A stretch of 64,000 nucleotides of DNA from positions 248,001 through 312,000 of the forward strand of contig JASBNA010000008.1 of assembly GCA_038087015.1 (NCBI GenBank), given 5' to 3'. Source of the DNA: Cerrena zonata. Lineage: Eukaryota; Basidiomycota; Agaricomycetes; Polyporales; Cerrenaceae. Positions within the stretch are counted from its first letter, which is position 1. Every line of letters begins with the position of its first letter. Position numbers and translations under genes: made by a program. Under the pieces are notes generated by a model. It had not been told where the DNA came from. It ran no database searches and saw only the letters and a list, made by a program, of their open reading frames with translations. Positions 13,243 through 25,071 of this stretch are shown here, piece by piece.

Positions 13243-14130
13243 ATGGAGTACGCTACACGCCCATATTATACAGTCGAAAGTGAGTTCATCAGTCAACAAT
13301 TGTTTGCGAGACACCTCATTGACATTGCCACTCACAAAGGTCTCCCGGCTGACCGTGTCACTTCCTGGGGCTCTTGGTACTCAGACAACGAAGGCGACAA
13401 TGTCCCGAGTGCAGTCTCTCAACGTCGATCATGGGTTTCAGACTGGTGCATGCCCAATGAACCAGAAGAGGACATTGCCACTTGCTCTCCTGGTCATCCG
13501 ACTCTCTATGCGATGGACCACAAGTTATACTCCGAGCCCGCTTACCCTAGCTCTATCGCGCTGCCACAGGAGCCTAGCTACCCTCCCGCCTCCCCATGTT
13601 CAACCAACTTCACGGACTGGCGCTCAATATCTGGGTCAGACTCTGTAGATCAAGATCCATCGGATGCTCTGACTTGCGAGCCCGAAGAATATATCGGTCA
13701 AGACCTAAATCCCCCGGATGTGAGACTTGCTACTCCCACGCGACTTGGCCCTTGCCATGACCCAGACTATGATCAGGTGCACACCAAAGTCTGCCTCAAC
13801 GTCAATAAGCCTCTACCACCCGACCCAACATTGCCTCTGTCACCCAAGCCAACGTTGCCTCTGCCATCCAAGCCACTATTGATCCGACAACTGTCTCTCA
13901 AAGGCCTACAACGAACACTATCATCGTTGAGCTTTACGAAGAAACGCGCAAACTCGCTCCCTACTTCCCCGTCGGAACCGCGATCTTCTAGTTCACGACC
14001 ATCTACTCCATCTTCCCTGCCAAAGTCGCGATCTCTCACTACTACTTTACCGGGTTCCCTCAGCGGGATGCAGATCATGTCTTTGGAAGATGCCGCGAAC
14101 GACGGGGAGATCAAGTACAGGGGCACTTAA
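13243..14130 (+). CDS. Hypothetical Ser/Pro-rich protein, 295 residues
   Basis: This is an uninterrupted frame starting MEYATRPYYTVESEF. The first 50 residues look foldable (FISQQLFARHLIDIATHKG); the remainder is low-complexity and Pro/Ser-rich. Near residues 185-210 there is a short internal repeat (LPLSPKPTLPLPSKPLL), and near 230-265 a basic Ser-rich segment (SFTKKRANSLPTSPSEP), which looks like kinase or 14-3-3 substrate sequence. There is no signal peptide or membrane helix. The family is not recognised. The opposite strand is also partly open, which is expected of such skewed composition. It lies 430 bp upstream of the VHS-GAT gene on the same strand. Confidence 0.65.
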   Translation: MEYATRPYYTVESEFISQQLFARHLIDIATHKGLPADRVTSWGSWYSDNEGDNVPSAVSQRRSWVSDWCMPNEPEEDIATCSPGHPTLYAMDHKLYSEPAYPSSIALPQEPSYPPASPCSTNFTDWRSISGSDSVDQDPSDALTCEPEEYIGQDLNPPDVRLATPTRLGPCHDPDYDQVHTKVCLNVNKPLPPDPTLPLSPKPTLPLPSKPLLIRQLSLKGLQRTLSSLSFTKKRANSLPTSPSEPRSSSSRPSTPSSLPKSRSLTTTLPGSLSGMQIMSLEDAANDGEIKYRGT

Positions 14131-14563
14131 CTACGGAATCTTGAGCTTAAATAGGGGGCTTCATCCGTATCTGCTGTGTTGTATTGTTCTCCGAGTCGTT
14201 TATACCCTTTCTCTATGTTACTTCTGCCCAACTTCGAATATTTAAATTTTGTTTGCGTACTGTGATGATGTAGCAACAAGTTCACATTCATTGATCTTTT
14301 CTCCTTTCTCTATATAATTTGGTATCATGTCGACCTATCCTTACCGACTTTATGATTCTGTTGACAGAATAAATAAATTATTCAGAGCAAGAAGTTCCTG
14401 AAACCTGAGAGGCATTACGATTATAATAAAGCGCTCACCCAAAGGCAATTTGGGTATGTCCACGTCGGCTTGACTTCGACCTCCATCTTGGCCTTTGTAG
14501 GCTACCTACTTTCGCACAACATATTCTCAGGACAAACATATACGTCTCATATAATACTGGTAA

Positions 14564-16398
14564 ATGTTTCCTAGTGCAACATCGGGTTGGCTCTCGGATT
14601 CTTCGCCGCTGCGAATCCTGATAACCCGAGCGACCTACCCATCCCAACCCGAGCCCAACTATGCACTCAATCTTGAAGTGGCTGATTACATCAAGGAGAA
14701 GAAGGGCAATACGTATGTACTGTGCACCAATGCGATCATGTATGCCGAACATAACACACAAAATATAGGCCACGAGAGGCAGCCATGTCGATTGCCCAAC
14801 TCGTCAACCATCGGAATCCCCATGTAGCCATACTCGCCCTCGCCCTTCTCGATACCTTGGTACAAAGCTGCGGATATCCCTTCCATCTGCAAATTGCGAC
14901 AAAAGAATTCCTCAATGAACTCGTACGCCGGTTCCCCGAGCGTCCGCCGCCTTTCCCTGGTCCGGTGATGTCACGTATCTTGGAGTTGATTCATACATGG
15001 AAGGAGGGGATATGCCAGGACTCGAGGTTCAAGGATGACTTTGGGAATATTAGGGATATGCATCGATTGTTGACGTTCAAGGGATATCGCTTCCGTGAGA
15101 TGCCAAGACAGACTTCCCTTCCTCCCGCTGCGGTGAGCATTCTCATTCTCTTCAGGTGCATGCATTCCATGTGACCGAATTCTGACATATTTTCTTCAGA
15201 ATCTGAAATCCGCGGAAGAACTCGAAAACGAAGACCGCGAAGCCCAATCCGCCAAACTTCAAGAACTCATCCGTCGCGGAACACCACGAGATCTCGCTCA
15301 AGCCCAGGAGCTCATGAAATCGCTCGCTGGTGCTAATCCCGATGCCAAACCGGATTATCGCTCACAGGCGTTGAACGAACTGAATAAACTCGAACAGAAG
15401 GTCATTCTGTTGAATGAAATGCTCGACAATGTCGACGTTGCGAGAGGGGAAAGATTTGCGCAGGGTGATGTGTATGATGTAGGTGGACGTCCTTTTATTT
15501 AAATATATTCTCTGATCTTAGGTACCCTATAGCAAGTAGCATCTATTCTGAAAGGCGCACGGCCAAAGATCCAGGGCTGGATATCAAATGCCGAGACAGA
15601 TGATCCAGAATCGCTAGGTACGATCCCTTACTTCCATCTTATTTAAAGGGTCTCCAACAGTTCATCCCAGATACATTCTTACAAATCAACGATTCTATCA
15701 ATACCGTTCTCAATCGTTACGAAGCCTTCAAGAAAGGCGATTACTCAGTTGCCACGAACCCGATACCTGCCGAACTGGGAGCAGGTCCCTCGAAACAGAA
15801 TGACCTTTCTCTCATCGACTTCGACGATTCCACACCTTCCAATGGGTCAGGCCCTAGTGCTGGTGGTTCCAACATCAACGAACTCGAAGATCTGTTTGGT
15901 TCATCAGCACCCGTTCCCGGTATCACCCAGTCTCCGCCCGTACCCGTGGGGATGAGTGGTATGCAATTCGGCATGGGCTCATCCCCTTCGCCCGCCGTAC
16001 AGTATCCCACTTCGATGCCTTTCAACGTTGCCGGCGTTGCTCCTGGTCTTGGTTCGATGAATATGATGGGCTCACCAAGCGTCAACTTGGCTTCCAGACC
16101 AACGACCGGCTCCCCACAGCCTGGTCCAGCGACACCCATGCAAGGGTCGATACGACTTCCCGGGACCCCACAAGTACATCCGCAGAGTGGCCCTCGGATG
16201 AGTTCCCCTGCGCCGAATTACTTCTCCAACTCCCCTCCTCAACAACAGCAACAGCAGCAACACCCTCCGTCGTACTTCCATCAACCGCAACAGCAGCTTA
16301 TGCAGTCGCAGCAACCACAACAACCTCAGCAGCAACAGGCGCAACCTGGACAGACCCAAGGGAAAGATCCATTTGCAGACCTCGTTGGACTCTTCTAG
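14564..16398 (+). CDS. VHS-GAT domain trafficking adaptor (GGA/TOM1-like)
   Basis: Five exons (14564-14712, 14769-15132, 15200-15478, 15533-15617, 15671-16398) give 534 residues. Residues 10-150 form a VHS domain (ATYPSQPEPNYALNLEVADY, then NHRNPHVAILALALLDTLVQ). Residues about 175-300 are a helical GAT domain (AQELMKSLAGANPD, LNELNKLEQKVILLNEMLDN). The C-terminal 220 residues are disordered, with LSLIDFDD (acidic, clathrin-box-like), many Met/Gly/Pro and a polyglutamine stretch, ending DPFADLVGLF. VHS-GAT proteins sort ubiquitinated cargo at the trans-Golgi network and endosomes. There is no gamma-adaptin ear at the end, so it is not a classical GGA. Start MFPSATSGW is the nearest Met before the VHS domain. 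Confidence 0.9.
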
Positions 16399-17389
16399 AC
16401 CCTGTGTGTTTTTGTAGTTGTTGTCATATATCTAAGCTGTATCATGGGTTGACTGGAATTATTGAATTATTATGGCTTTGTTTGGTTTGTATCCTTGCAA
16501 CTATACCGTTGTGCAACCTGCAGATGAAACGATGCCTACAAATACTGATTTACTCACATGTTATCATCAACAGGAGACGATATGTATTTGTTACCTGAGT
16601 CCCGTTACAGATTGCCATGTTCGGGGTAAATTTCCCGCTTACCTAGCAGCTATTTCTTGTTATTTCAGTCCTTGAGTATATTCCGTCTGTTCGTGCCTCA
16701 TAAACTCTCACTGATCACCTTCTCTATAGATATCAGACGACTTGACATATCATTTCCTTCATGTTCGGCGAAGGGGTTTACGATAAGTATCAACCTACCC
16801 ATCATTGTACCGATGTCTCACAGCTTTAGCCTCGATGGAGTTGGATCGTACAATGAGCTGTCACGGCATAACATAGAGGCCATATCGTCAAATCGTAAGG
16901 TCTCTAGGTATGTCAGTTATCAGTTGTATGAGTCAGCACTATTTGTATTTTATTTCATCACGATTTCAGTGGATCTGGGAAGCTTGCAACAGGTGGTCAG
17001 CAACTACATCACCAAGAACTTTGAGGTACGGATGCTTTCGTAGCTCGCCCTTTCCCATCTCTATTCATGAACTGGGAATATTCGTCACTGAAGATCAAGA
17101 TGCAGGGCTCTTGGGCTTGTCAGTCTCTATCGCAACGGCACCAGGATCATCGCCCAAAGCTAAACATAAATGGTCTCGGGACTCTGTGAACGAGATTTGT
17201 GTCTCTCTTACTACCTGCGTCTCACCAAGACTTCAGGGAACTAGTGGCGCTAACATTGTCTCTGCAACTTGAAGAGGAGGAAGGATGCGCTAATATTCGG
17301 TTCGTACACCCTCACCGCAAATAATCTTACATCAGCTTATGACAACATTGGCTGCTACTTAGGCCTACAAATCTGCACGGCGGTATTTA
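16399..17389. other. Region holding likely 5' exons of TMP4
   Basis: After the VHS-GAT stop, + strand fragments such as DQDAGLLGLSVSIATAPG (about 17092) and LQICTAVFIEDVRHDIHV (about 17365) look like pieces of an outer domain. They lie in different frames from each other and from the Ser/Thr region of TMP4. Introns or decay would explain this; I could not build a convincing model. Confidence 0.35.
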
Positions 17390-18690
17390 TTGAGGATGTG
17401 CGACACGACATCCACGTCCTTCAGCACGGACAATCGTACAGCAATCAATACGGCTACTCATAGCGATAGCGACGGAGTCCGTACCCTACAGCGCGTGCCC
17501 ATCATAGTACCCCTGTCTTCCGTACTACAATCCTCGACTTCAGATATCCTACCCATAAGCCGAAGCACCCTCCAAGATTCAGGCAGCATACCTCTTTCCT
17601 CCGAGAATTCAACCTCGCAGCCTACACCTTCGGAATCAATATCTTCCTCTTCAATATCATTTTTTCCATCCCAAACCACGGTCCTTTCGAATTTCATTAT
17701 CCTTCCGCTGCGGATATCGCATAACTCTAGCGATGAGCGACATTCAATTCCCTCCATTATCCCTACTTCCACATCTCTGGACCACATTCTTTTATCGAGC
17801 ATTTTTTCAAGTCTACATCCCACAGATACCCCATCTCCGATACCCACACTGTCCGGAGCTAGCACGTTCGCAAGCTTGCGAACTACCTCTACTACGTCAA
17901 CCCTGACGCTACCGTCCGATAGACATACACCCTTAACTGCGTCTGCAACTCATACCACATCTGTGGTTCCTGCATCTGCAACTCCTGCTGTCATTCGTGG
18001 ATCTCTATCGATGAGTGGTATTATAGGGATAGTCATTGGTATTGTTCTTTTCGTCCTCACAATAGCTTGCGTCCTTCTATATGGATGTATGATAAGACGA
18101 AAAGCAGGGCGGTATCATGACGAGGAATCACAAAACCACCTCTCGACCGGTAAATAATTATATTATCTCTACATGCATTATGTCGCTTATTGCTTTAACA
18201 GATGCACCACTGTCAGCAGTCACAAAATGCGATCCAGAAGCCCGTCCGAATGGTAAGCATTGTGAAAAAAGAAGTTATGTCTGCTTAGCACCTAACTGAT
18301 CAGCGACAATAATAGACGAGTCTTACAGTCAAGTCGAACTGGGCAACAATAGTCTTTGTCATCTGGAAATGTTCGGCCAACAATCTAGCCATTATTTGCT
18401 TTCTTTCCCCGATTTGCCTCCTTCAAGCAATATTTCAACTCCCTCGTCAACCCCTACGACCAACTCCAGAGGCTTTCGATCCGATCCATCTCCACCGATG
18501 TCCCCTCCCGCTCATACCGCGGAATTCATACAACTCGCACGGGGTAGAATGGCCCGATCGTTCTCGTTCTCCGGTAGCTCTATAGCGACACGGTCACAGC
18601 CCCCCTTGTTACAATGAAGATATCGCCCGAGACGAGGTACGGTTAGCAGGGGGTCCCACAATGGGTCCCGAGTATTCAAATCCCTCATAA
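17390..18690 (+). pseudogene. TMP4: Ser/Thr-rich membrane protein with frameshifted tail
   Basis: The exons are about 17390-18149, 18202-18252 and 18304 onward, joined in phase. The product has about 200 Ser/Thr-rich residues, a helix (MSGIIGIVIGIVLFVLTIACVLLY) and a basic anchor (MIRRK), then a cytoplasmic part. In the tail the frame runs into a stop at 18615-18617. The +1 frame right after a run of six C (18600-18605) encodes PPCYNEDIARDEVRLAGGP, the family tail, to a stop at 18688-18690. That second frame is closed just upstream (TAG near 18583), so it cannot be a separate exon reading. One surplus C explains everything: either a real mutation that removes the PPxY/GGP motif or a homopolymer sequence error. 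The 5' exons are also unresolved. Confidence 0.62.
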
Positions 18691-19691
18691 TGATACAAAA
18701 GACGGGCATGAGTCTTGGTTCACATCAAACTTTGCGTCATCCAATCCGTTGTTTTGTACGCTATCATGCGGTATAGGTTGAATGTCAAAAACTTCCTCCT
18801 GAAAAGAGGACGTTTTCCAGTTAGTCTTCAACCAAACTTAAGGACACTGCCCACAATATCACCTAATACCGCTTTCCCGAACAGATCATCTGTCTAACAA
18901 GATCAATTTACCGTAAAATACGATAAACAGGAACGAAACGATCCATCCAATCAATGCAATACTGTCGAAACATGCTAGATCCCTCTTCCCAACTTCTACG
19001 ATGCACAAAACCCTGCGATAGCATGATGGTCGAACAACCTTATCTATTTCTCTGGTGTGGCTGGTCTTGAACAAACCTTCAGAGATGGATTGCCGCCATC
19101 CTATATCAAGCTATGGAATATTCTAGTGTACTGCTACCAGGAGTGATAACATCTAAGGCTTTCCCTTTCTTTCCCAGGTCTAAGTACTTTCGATATCAAG
19201 GGACTGGACATTCTTATCACTCTATGTTAGATGATCAGATCCTTCATCATGTCCAGTATCGGCTGCTGTTGATGAAGACATAGTCCGGGTGAGTAGGGTC
19301 ACAATCTATCCCTTCATTCTCGCGGATAGAATCTATGTGTAGGGTCCTGCACCCTTAGATCCGCCTGGCGATGTCAGATCTCAAACGCTGAAATTGCGTG
19401 CCCCACTATGTTCCTTGCAACTTATAAGCTGTTGCAAGTCATCAGAAACATCGTGACCTTTTCGTTAGTTATCACCCTCCGGTGGAACGTTGAAAAAGCT
19501 AGTGAGTATTCGCTCACTATCTTTGCATGTGCGCAATTATCCGTTAGAGATTTGACACGAGTGCGCAGCTACCATCCTGTATGCAAAGCTACGACATGTC
19601 GAACGACTGCATGCCAAATTCTGTGGACATAACGTACGTCTATGTCCTATGTCATATTCACAATATTAAAATCTAATCCATCTTCCCTCTA
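18691..19691. other. Gene-free stretch before TMP5
   Basis: Short open pieces around 19408-19630 (for example VTFSLVITLRW) may be outer-domain remnants of TMP5. Nothing else was recognised. Confidence 0.3.
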
Positions 19692-21044
19692 GATCTGTTA
19701 GCCCTACTGTTATCCCCACCTCTGTTATCTCTACTATTGAAACTAGCAGCACAGCCGGAAGCTGCCCCGTCATCCCAACATCCCAGCCCCCCACCCCGCC
19801 GCCGCCAGTTCATTCCATCCCACCGGGACTTCGTCTGGGGCCCCCTACAATTACTAGTTCTACACCGACTACCTCCACGTCGACGACATCTATCACAATA
19901 CACTAACATCTACTACAACATTACAACCCTAACGACATCTAGTACCTTAACCTCTATTTCTACCACCACGCGTCAAGTTACGATTTTGACTCTAAAACAA
20001 GGGAATCGTATTCCTACACCTGTGACGAGTCCGGATCGAGTAACATCAACCTTCAAACTCGCCACTACTTCCACCTTGACCTCTATTAATACCGAGTGGG
20101 ATACACTAACCCTCAAGATAAATGTTCCGACCACAAGTCCCAACATGCAACTTTTAGCTCCAAGCCGAAGCAAAATTGCAGATCAGCTCCTTTCGAATGA
20201 AAGCCGTACAAGTCAACCTCCTCAGGTCTCCGACTCGAGTACTGCTTCATTATTTGGTAGTATCTCTACTTCCACTAGCAGCACACAGGGAGCAATTACC
20301 ACTCCTTCAACTCTCCCTACCAGTATCTTTCAGGAATCCCCGGGAATGTCAACTACCACTTCAGTGGTCTCTGCTTCGACATCTCCTCCGGATTTACTAC
20401 CCGATCGAAAGCCTTCAAGATTTGGCACTGCTGATATCTTAGCAATCACTTTCGGGATTGTATCACTATGCTTGATATTATTTATCTTATTCGGGATGAT
20501 AAAAAGGCGACGACAGGGAATGTCTAGTGGTGAGTTGATTTTGGGAAATGAAATCCTACATTATTTTGATTGACGATTTAAACATTAGATCAAAGACGGA
20601 GAGGACCTGGAAGTATGTGCTATGGACAATGCGGTCATTTTATCACTAATTGGAACATGTTTCTCAAATTCAGACGACCCAGAACGTAGCGAAGTACGGA
20701 TGCCAGTCGACCTAAGTATCTTCAAACCGCCGCTAGAAGAAGTGTCCGAGGGTTCAGAACCAAGCAATCATTCCACACGAGAGGAGGAAAGTACTCGTAC
20801 AACGGAAGTACAACCCAATGTCATAGAACCTCCCTTACAATCGCCTCGTTCGAGACTTCAGAATATTCTGGTGCAAACAGCACTAGTAGTACCAGAAAAC
20901 GCCACACCCCATTCACCATCGTTAATCAGTAATCGAACCCGGACAACTGTACGTACTACGCCGCCACAGTACGAGGAGTCTTTGGCTTCCAATGAAGTAC
21001 GGCTAGCTGGTGGTCCGGTAGTACGAATGGGTAGAGCTATTTAG
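19692..21044 (+). CDS. TMP5: Ser/Thr-rich single-pass membrane protein
   Basis: The big exon ends at 20529, followed by a tiny exon at 20589-20612 (DQRRRGPG) and a tail exon at 20674-21044. The membrane helix is ADILAITFGIVSLCLILFIL, then MIKRRRQ. The tail has VRMPVDLSIFKPP in place of VPVDPHVPK and ends TTPPQYEESLASNEVRLAGG-PV, a full family tail. An acceptor-like site (ccctctag) precedes 19692. The first about 180 bases read more like the family's Ser/Thr/Pro composition in another frame (SVSPTVIPTSVISTIETSS) than in the frame joined to the rest, so there is probably an unseen intron or a frameshift near 19890-19920. Upstream exons were not resolved. Confidence 0.65.
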
Positions 21045-22288
21045 GCCTCGTCATTTTCGTGTCATTTTTGCAACTCACAATCTCATTGACCGTTTTATAT
21101 ATACGTGTCCCGAAATGCACCTAGGTATGCGACGGTAGTAGAATGTTACCATATACTAGCACAAAATTGCTAGTACACTACTGTATTCCAGCACAGAAAA
21201 ATGATAATCAGAGGGGGTCGACATCCATCGCCCGTTGGCAAAGACTAGAGACAAGTTGGGATGTAAGACGAAGCGACTCATGAAAGGCTAAGTATGATCA
21301 GACGGGGATTGACGTTGTTACAAAGGTGGTCTCTCCCGCTGCATACTCTAACATACACAAAGATATCAGCACATGGATATCAATGGTCGTAAGGTCATAA
21401 ACCCCGGTCACTCAGACTAACACCGTAATTTGCATGCAAACCATACTATTCTAAGCGTGGGATACTAAACAAATGATCTACTATTAACCGCCCAGTGCCC
21501 ACTGGCACTTCTCGCTTCACCGTGACTCGGCCCTCAGGGTCGGAAATAAACCTAGGCTACCCTACTAATATGACTTGGAGTTAGGCCCATCGAAGAGTCT
21601 CAAGTGACATGCAAAATGTTGATCTTTTCATATATCATGATATACAATCCCTCAGTCTCTACCCTGGATGAATAATCGAATCGTTCGCCCTGCAGTAAAG
21701 GGCCCAAGAGGTGCGATTAGGTCACAGCTTCTGTGCCTAGCATGAGGGAATGTGGCCCATTATGACCCATATTAAGGCGGATGTCGAATCCAAGTCTTCG
21801 CTTCGGTTTCTTCTATTCATAACTGTTCATTTCAGGACATGTTATGGGATAAAGTAAGTCTAATATATACCGCACATGTAATATGGCTCACTAGCAAGCT
21901 GCGCAGGATACCTACCTATGGACACATCATTGACTCGGACATAACTTTAAAATTTCCATTATATTCTCGCACGGCTTTGCTTCTCTGTCTTTGCTCGGAT
22001 GATCAGAAAGATAGGATCAACTCTATGCTGGGATCTTTCATTCATGCGACTGGGAATATCGAAGATCCCCACCTTTCTCAACCTTTAAATTGCCTCGAAG
22101 TCTCCTCTAATATTGGATGTAATACACCCCTCCTCATTGAGCATATTCCTTTGACACTAATTTTCTACCCCGAATCGAGTAGGTGTCTGTTTGATATAGA
22201 TCTACAGCAGGTTCTATCCGTTCGCTAGAGCTAACATTGGATCTGTAGGTTCTCGTTTTCGGACTGTGTATGACTGCTCAAACAGTCA
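21045..22288. other. Intergenic and likely 5' exons of TMP6
   Basis: From 21839 to 22228 the + strand is open, and its end (IEHIPLTLIFYPESSRCLFD) resembles the end of the outer domain in TMP3 and TMP8. It is probably an exon of TMP6. The part 21045-21838 shows nothing I recognise. Confidence 0.35.
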
Positions 22289-23529
22289 TTGTCAATATCT
22301 GCAAGTATCGTTCATAACCGTCATCAACCGATGGCTCACCTCTCATTTTTTCCGCACAGGTTCACCGCATCCACAGCTTCTGTCCTTGGTTCACGGGCAG
22401 CGATTCATCTCTTCCTACCAGAAACAATGTCGCAGACCCATAAAAACACAAATATCCCAAGATTCTCACCTGCATCCGAGTCCATTAGCGCTGTCGCTAC
22501 TATCTTATCTCTTCCACCGCCAGGCCCGACTACTTTTGACAGTTTCAACATTACTGACGGAGTAATCACTCCAGCTCAACCCGTTACTATCTTTCAGATA
22601 TCAACGGAGGGTGTCTTGACAACTATCCAAACTAAAACCTCTGTTACGGTTATTGCGACAAGCTTATTCCGTACTAGTACAACATTAATCGTCCATCCCA
22701 GCCAAACTCTCTTGCGAGAATCGAGTATACGTAGCTCACCCGAGTCAAGCCTAGTATCAACATTAACGAAAAATACTTCACGCCTACCTCTTACTACACA
22801 CTCGTCCTCGACCGTGACAAAGCTATCATCTAATAGCTCAATATACCCCACATCAACGCCCTCTTCTAACGGAGCTCCGACTAGACAATCATCTCGTCCA
22901 GCGCTGACAGACATCATAGCCATCGCGTTGGCACCCGTGGCATGCTGTTTGTTTATGTTCCTCTTATATCGATGGGCAAGGGAGCGATGGTCGTTGTCTC
23001 ACAGTCAGTTCAGTTTTCTCCTCTAAATCTTCTGGTTTTTGCTGACTAATCACTAGGTCGTATCAGAGAACGTAGTAGTAAGCATATTTTTCCAGGGGAA
23101 TGTCACTGATTCACCCAACTTGTATTATCAGATGACCCGGCTACCAACGAAGTGATAGTTATACCAGTTGACCCACATGTTCCAAAAGCTCCATTGGTGA
23201 ATCAAGGCGAATTTATACTACCACGCGGCCAAATTCGCCCAAGGAGTCAGAGAGAAGACGGTGCGGCCATCACATATCCCAGCGAACCTATCCGCATCCA
23301 ACCTGCCATACATTTATCCCTCTCGAGTCTTCGAAACCTTGAGACAGAACAATTGGACGTTGTAGGAAACGAGACGACCGCTAGGTTATCATCGTATCAC
23401 CCAAATACTCCCACAACTGCCAGTGTGTATAGTACACAGCCACCGATGTATGAGGAGCTCGTCAGCTCCAATGAAGTACGACTAGAAGGCGGTCCAGTTA
23501 CTCGAGGCGGAACGGTACACGACCCGTAA
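22289..23529 (+). CDS. TMP6: Ser/Thr-rich single-pass membrane protein
   Basis: The exons are about 22289-23003, 23057-23077 and 23132-23529, all joined in phase. The big exon has about 200 residues rich in Ser/Thr, the helix DIIAIALAPVACCLFMFLLY and RWARER. The tiny exon gives RIRERS. The tail exon has NEVIVIPVDPHVPKAPLVNQ close to the membrane and ends TQPPMYEELVSSNEVRLEGG followed by PVTRGG. Both family motifs are complete, and the layout matches TMP2 and TMP3 almost base for base at the splice sites. The N-terminal exons upstream of 22289 are uncertain (see the stretch before it). Confidence 0.75.
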
Positions 23530-24079
23530 TTACGTGCGAACTCGTGGCTGAGGTACCTTTGTATAAAAAGTCTGAAATTCTCAGATACACATGTTCTATC
23601 ATGCCTTTATTATCATTCCTATATACGCAGGTTACTATTTCTAGGCTGTGACAACGAAACTTCCTCTCACCCCCAAGTTTGTGATAGGGTTAGGGTTAAT
23701 GAATAGGCTCATAAGTCGCATACTTAAGTCGCTCTAACCCGATCAACGACAAGATCACAATTCCGACTCTCCCACAGGATTGCGCCAGCAGTTGGCCGAT
23801 CCCAAAATCTGTATCACTCCCACTCACTCCTCAGCTGAACAAAGCTCATCCTCAGGCTCTCAACCTCAAGAGGTGCCCCGCAATGGTTTTAGGCTTCTTT
23901 CCTCTACACATGCTTACTAGTACTCTCCCCTCGCTAACCGGAAGAAATTGTACACGACTACAAGTTTGATGTTCGATTACGAATGATTGCTTTATTATGC
24001 AGTTATTTTGTTGATGATGATATAGTACAATCGCATTGCCAATAGTACAGGGTCCGTAACTGATGCAGAATGTTCTCCT
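23530..24079. other. Intergenic with a short telomere-like repeat
   Basis: The only item noted is TAGGGTTAGGGTTAA at 23685-23699, two units of the fungal telomere repeat. No gene was recognised. Confidence 0.5.
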
Positions 24080-24588
24080 TTAATTAACACCGGGAAGGTT
24101 ACGACCTACAGAAGAAAGTCGTCAAGACATGGCCACACGAAGTCAGGTATAAATAAAGCCAACCTAGCCGTTCCTTGGCTTCTTTATTCAAGAAGTCACC
24201 CGCCTTGTCAGCATTTGATTGGTTCTATTGACCAAACCGTCAATCCAAAAATTTCGCTTGACAGACCACTCCCCGAGGAAAAGCTTACAATATTGATGCC
24301 AAACTTCTGGCCAACGGAACTGATACCCTTGTCAAGCCAATCTTGCTTCTCCTGAGTGCCGCTTTGGGTTTGTGTTTGGGTTTGGTTCTGAGAGTTACCC
24401 TCGTAACCTCCGGCGACACCGCTACCGTGGGTACCATTTCCGCCTCCCATGTCGTTTTGAGTCTCGTCTTGAGACTGGCGTAAGGAGTCGTAACCTCCTC
24501 CTACATTTTGGCTCTGGCTCTGCTGGAGATCCTGTGGGTCGACACCCGCGCCGGCACCTTGGGTGTTGTCGCTCATGCGGTCTGACAT
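24080..24588 (-). CDS. Small hydrophilic Gln/Gly-rich protein, paralog 1
   Basis: Three exons (24588-24289, 24224-24164, 24105-24080) give 128 residues. The N-terminal 80 are rich in Gln, Gly, Asn and Ser (NQTQTQTQSGTQEKQ). Then comes a conserved core, DWLDKGISSVGQKFGINI, followed by NADKAGDFLNKEAKERLG and the ending NLPGVN. The next gene repeats this core, the exon sizes (61 and 26 bases) and the NLPGV ending, which supports the splice model even though the last donor (gttggc) is weak. I recall similar small disordered proteins in fungi but know no function. There is no signal peptide or membrane segment. A stress- or hydrophilin-like role would be a guess. Confidence 0.72.
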
Positions 24589-25071
24589 GATAGAACAAGT
24601 GGGATGGTAGAGTAATTGAGGTGAAGTCGAGTTTATTAATTGTGGGAAGTATGCAGCAAGAGATGTTGGAATGAATCCCTGAACATTTCGATGCTTTTAT
24701 GCTCTGGCCAACTTATGCGGGAAGTGCGTCATAAGTGGGTCCATACCGGTGTGGCGTGTCTTGGGTCGTCCGAATTGGGTAATCTTGTTGCTCATCAATG
24801 ACGTTGAGTATCCCCCTGTTTCTATTAGCCCCGCAACGCTGTGTGGTTATGGTGCTCACACTCCTGGATCGACATAATCTCAAAACCGGTTCGTTTTCCA
24901 TTTCTAAAACATCATTTATACATTTCTGGGATCGTTCCGCACTGTGTGGTGTTTACGTATGGTATATATAGTGTGTGCCTATAGGACATCATAAGTTTAC
25001 AGGGTCCATTACGTAGAATGTAGTCATTGTTGGTTCGTGGCGGCGCACTGTTACTTACATTTATATCCAGA

